The notes under the pieces are model-generated. The model worked only from the letters and a program-made list of their open reading frames with translations. It did no database searches and was not told the origin of the DNA. Source: Bacillota bacterium (lineage in GTDB: Bacteria > Bacillota > Clostridia > Oscillospirales > Oscillospiraceae). Taken from it: 6,376 bases of DNA. Each line of letters starts with the position of its first letter. Position 1 is the stretch's first letter. Shown here in pieces: positions 4,384 through 6,376 of this stretch. A program made the position numbers and the translations under genes. The stretch lies in the NCBI GenBank assembly GCA_029268085.1, contig JAJUHD010000149.1, positions 1 through 6,376 on the forward strand, written 5' to 3'.

Positions 4384-6376
4384 CTGATCGCCCATCAGAG
4401 ATGTTTTCGAGAACTTCTGCAGATCGTCCATGGATGAGATGAAGCTCGGAGCCTTCGGCTGCTTCAGAAACAGCTTGCGTCCAATCTCAAAGCCGCCGCG
4501 GGTAGCGGGGGCTATTTTCCCGACCTTGACAGCGTCCCCGATGACGTAGGTCTCGTAGCCCTTTGCCTTCAGAACGTCCGCAAGCTCATTATTCGGGCGC
4601 ATACCAAGTGACAGCACAACCGCATCCGCGGGAACAGTCTTCTCCGCGCCCGTTCCCTTTTCCTCGAGCACGACGCCGTCTGCCATTATTTCCTTAAGCG
4701 TATGCTCAAGCAGGAACTCGGTTTTGTAGAGCTTTAAACGTCCCATAACGTCCGCGACTATCGTTCCGTTGCCGTCGGGCGCAATCTTATCGAGCATATC
4801 GACAACCGTAACCTTGTTGCCCTTATCGCATAGATACTCCGCCGTCTCAATACCGGTCATTCCTGCGCCGATCAGAACAATATTTTTCTGTGCAAGACCC
4901 GACTTGCCGCTCAGAACATCCTCGACGCTGAAAACATTTTTACCATGAACTCCCGGAAGCTCAGGCGTAACAGCAGTGCCGCCTGTAGCGACGATGACCG
5001 CGTCGGGCTTGAGATTATCAATTAATTCGGGCGTTGCTTCCGTATCAAGACGCACATCGACGCCGAGACGGCGGAAAGCATCGTCATAATACTCCGCGAG
5101 CCACTTCATGTTGCCCTTGTGCGGGGGTGCCTTCGCGAGGTTTACAAGCCCGCCCAGAGCTGATGTCTTTTCAATCAGGGTCACCTTTACTCCGCGCTCG
5201 GCAAGGGTCTTTGCCGCGCTCATGCCCGCGGGGCCCGCGCCGACGACCGCGGCCTTGTGTCCTTCCGCGTCGCAGACAGGCAAACCGTATTTAAGTTCCC
5301 GCGCACAGCGCGGGTTTACGGCGCACTCTGCCGGAAGTCCGGCGGGGCTGTATTCGTTGAGACTCTCAAAGCAGCGCATGCAGGAAATGCACTTGCGAAG
5401 CTCCTTCTCGCGGCCCTCCTGCACTTTTCTGCCCCACTGCTCATCCGCAAGCCATGCTCTGCCCAGCCCGACGAAATCCTCAATACCGTCCTCCAGAAAC
5501 TTTTCTGCTATTTCCGGCTCTCGGAAAGCCGAATTGCCGATTACCGGAATGCCGACATGATCCTTTACGGCCTTGATGAGGTCTCGGCGCCAGCCCTGCG
5601 GGAACGATATCGGCTCGACACAGACGGAACCCGTCTCATAGATGCCGCAGCTGACATTGATAACATCTATGCCCAGCTTTTCCAGCGCCATTGCTATCTT
5701 CACGCCGTCCTGTATGTGTATGTAGTCCTCCGTCACGCCGGTCTTATCGAGGAATTCCTCGACCGAGAGGCGCACGCTGATCGGAAAATCTGGTCCGCAC
5801 TCCGCCCGTATCCCCGCAATGATCTCGGCAATAAAGCGCAGGCGATTTTCGAAGGTGCCGCCGTATTCGTCCGTACGTTTATTGGTATAGGGGCTCAAAA
5901 ACTGGTTTATAAGATAACCGTGTGCCGCGTGGAGCTCGACGCCGTCACAGCCAGACTTCTTCACGCGCACCGCGCCGTCAACGAACTGCTGAATAAGCTC
6001 CTTGATTTCCGAGTTTTCAAGCGCGCGTGTCTCCTGCTTCACGAACTTGCACATAACCGCCGAAGGAGCCACGACCGGTTGTCCGCCGATGAGGTCCGAA
6101 ACGGTCTCGCGTCCGGGGTGATGCAGCTGGATGAATATTTTCGCTCCGTGCTTGTGTACCGCCGCGGCGAGCCTTCCGAGCGCTCCGATGTGCCTGTCCT
6201 TGGTGACGGAGAGCTGGCGCAGCATCCCGACTCCATGCACGTCGTTAACTCGGGTGATCTCGGGGATGATGAGTCCAGCGCCTCCCTCTGCGCGTGCCTC
6301 GTAAAATGCGATCATCTCATCAGACGGGCTCCCGTCTAGCTCGGCGAGCCCGATTCCCATCGGCGACATCACCAGA
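3622..6376 (-). CDS. OYE/2,4-dienoyl-CoA reductase-type flavoprotein fused to an acetoacetate decarboxylase-like domain (N-terminus outside window)
   Basis: The minus-strand frame is still open at the window edge. The first visible residues (LVMSPMGIGL) match the first barrel strand of Old Yellow Enzymes, so roughly 20-30 residues are missing and the GTG at 6372-6370 is not the start. Numbering that GTG as residue 1 gives 916 residues. An FMN TIM barrel spans 1-325, with QLHHPGRE at 82-89, HGYLINQFLSP at 151-161 and an FMN-phosphate region around VIGNSAF and VGLGRAWLAD. Cys 328, 331, 334 and 350 form a 4Fe-4S motif. The FAD site is VVGAGPAGMSAA (376-387), the NAD(P)H site is IGAGMTGIETAE (501-512), and FAD binding resumes at YVIGDA (609-614). 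This matches FadH, BaiH-like and enoate reductase proteins, which reduce an activated C=C bond using NAD(P)H. A linker (634-663) leads into a full acetoacetate-decarboxylase-like domain (664-905). No stop, frameshift or convincing internal ribosome binding site separates the parts. The protein is probably cytoplasmic. Substrate is unknown; FadH is about 670 residues and lacks the extra domain. Confidence 0.92.
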   Translation of the reverse strand, partial: LVMSPMGIGLAELDGSPSDEMIAFYEARAEGGAGLIIPEITRVNDVHGVGMLRQLSVTKDRHIGALGRLAAAVHKHGAKIFIQLHHPGRETVSDLIGGQPVVAPSAVMCKFVKQETRALENSEIKELIQQFVDGAVRVKKSGCDGVELHAAHGYLINQFLSPYTNKRTDEYGGTFENRLRFIAEIIAGIRAECGPDFPISVRLSVEEFLDKTGVTEDYIHIQDGVKIAMALEKLGIDVINVSCGIYETGSVCVEPISFPQGWRRDLIKAVKDHVGIPVIGNSAFREPEIAEKFLEDGIEDFVGLGRAWLADEQWGRKVQEGREKELRKCISCMRCFESLNEYSPAGLPAECAVNPRCARELKYGLPVCDAEGHKAAVVGAGPAGMSAAKTLAERGVKVTLIEKTSALGGLVNLAKAPPHKGNMKWLAEYYDDAFRRLGVDVRLDTEATPELIDNLKPDAVIVATGGTAVTPELPGVHGKNVFSVEDVLSGKSGLAQKNIVLIGAGMTGIETAEYLCDKGNKVTVVDMLDKIAPDGNGTIVADVMGRLKLYKTEFLLEHTLKEIMADGVVLEEKGTGAEKTVPADAVVLSLGMRPNNELADVLKAKGYETYVIGDAVKVGKIAPATRGGFEIGRKLFLKQPKAPSFISSMDDLQKFSKTSLMGDQEGIYMAFMTDPMAVRRLVPRPLRPYPMPVATLSVCHVNKPSFADEYYEAILSILVTHGFDLGLYPVALVLGGPGSEMATYFGRDLGYMPKKLGAEFNMRRDGDTVTAKVCRKGVELIDAKLELGEYNSPLTDVVYQFPRAGEKSEGSGFFFDFSFIRDEDGVSHLSNGALYQNLCEYNYKAWEPGFASLKLQSSKDDPWAELPINTIIGGAFCKNDLLLKGMKLAEHVEAEKIFPYMLTNRYDRTAFMETGRI
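5323..5391 (-). other. 4Fe-4S cluster motif in the oxidoreductase
   Basis: Cys328, Cys331, Cys334 and Cys350 follow the barrel as CX2CX2CX15C, ending in CAVNPRC, a context conserved across this flavoprotein family. The cluster passes electrons from FAD to FMN in homologues. As recalled, E. coli FadH has CX2CX3CX11C and trimethylamine dehydrogenase has CX2CX2CX12C, so the first three Cys here follow the trimethylamine dehydrogenase pattern with a longer loop to the fourth. Cys356 is an additional nearby Cys. Confidence 0.85.

Noticed and set aside
4429..4431. Internal ATG (Met648) as separate start of a stand-alone ADC gene
   Set aside because: There is no upstream stop between the two domains, and no Shine-Dalgarno at a usable distance; the nearest GAAGG is over 20 nt away. 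A fusion is the simpler reading, though the ATG may be a relic of a former gene start.
5257..6339. A 360-residue plus-strand open frame opposite the oxidoreductase
   Set aside because: It lies wholly antisense to a gene with unmistakable FMN, 4Fe-4S and FAD motifs, and its translation shows no recognisable domain. Stop-poor antisense frames are common opposite GC-rich codons.
6370..6372. GTG as start of the minus-strand oxidoreductase
   Set aside because: It lies within the first conserved strand of the OYE barrel (LVMSPMG), so the true start is beyond the window edge.

Overview
The window suggests an anaerobic, moderate-GC member of the Bacillota, most likely Clostridia (an Oscillospiraceae-like gut lineage would fit). 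This rests on two things. A Bce-type sensor kinase plus ABC transporter is a Bacillota hallmark, and the large flavoprotein on the minus strand carries an iron-sulfur cluster motif typical of anaerobes. Placement below phylum is inference.

Left part (1-3552, plus strand): three genes of a Bce-type antimicrobial-peptide sensing and resistance module. First comes the cytoplasmic part of a BceS-like histidine kinase, cut at its N-terminus by the window edge. A 110-bp regulatory gap follows, then a BceA-like ABC ATPase and an overlapping BceB-like permease with ten predicted membrane segments and a large extracellular domain. The partner response regulator should lie just left of the window. The gap holds a perfect 10-bp direct repeat with a 20-bp period, placed just upstream of a weak -35/-10 pair. 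This is what a binding site for an OmpR-family regulator should look like, so the kinase is predicted to switch on its own transporter. A stem-loop with a T run and a small inverted repeat touching the ribosome binding site lie in the same gap.

Middle (3553-3621): a short convergent intergenic region with one strong hairpin flanked by A and T runs, a bidirectional terminator.

Right part (3622-6376, minus strand): one long open reading frame, cut at its N-terminus by the window edge. It encodes an Old Yellow Enzyme / 2,4-dienoyl-CoA reductase-type protein (FMN barrel, 4Fe-4S motif, FAD and NAD(P)H domains) fused in frame to a complete acetoacetate-decarboxylase-like domain with the Lys-Lys Schiff-base pair. 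This fusion is the most unusual item here. It suggests one polypeptide that couples reduction of an activated C=C bond to Schiff-base chemistry on a keto compound. The substrate cannot be told from the sequence. Nothing links this gene functionally to the Bce-type module except adjacency, and the two are convergently transcribed.

No tRNA, rRNA, CRISPR array, insertion sequence or attachment site was seen, and no gene-free stretch exceeds about 110 bp.
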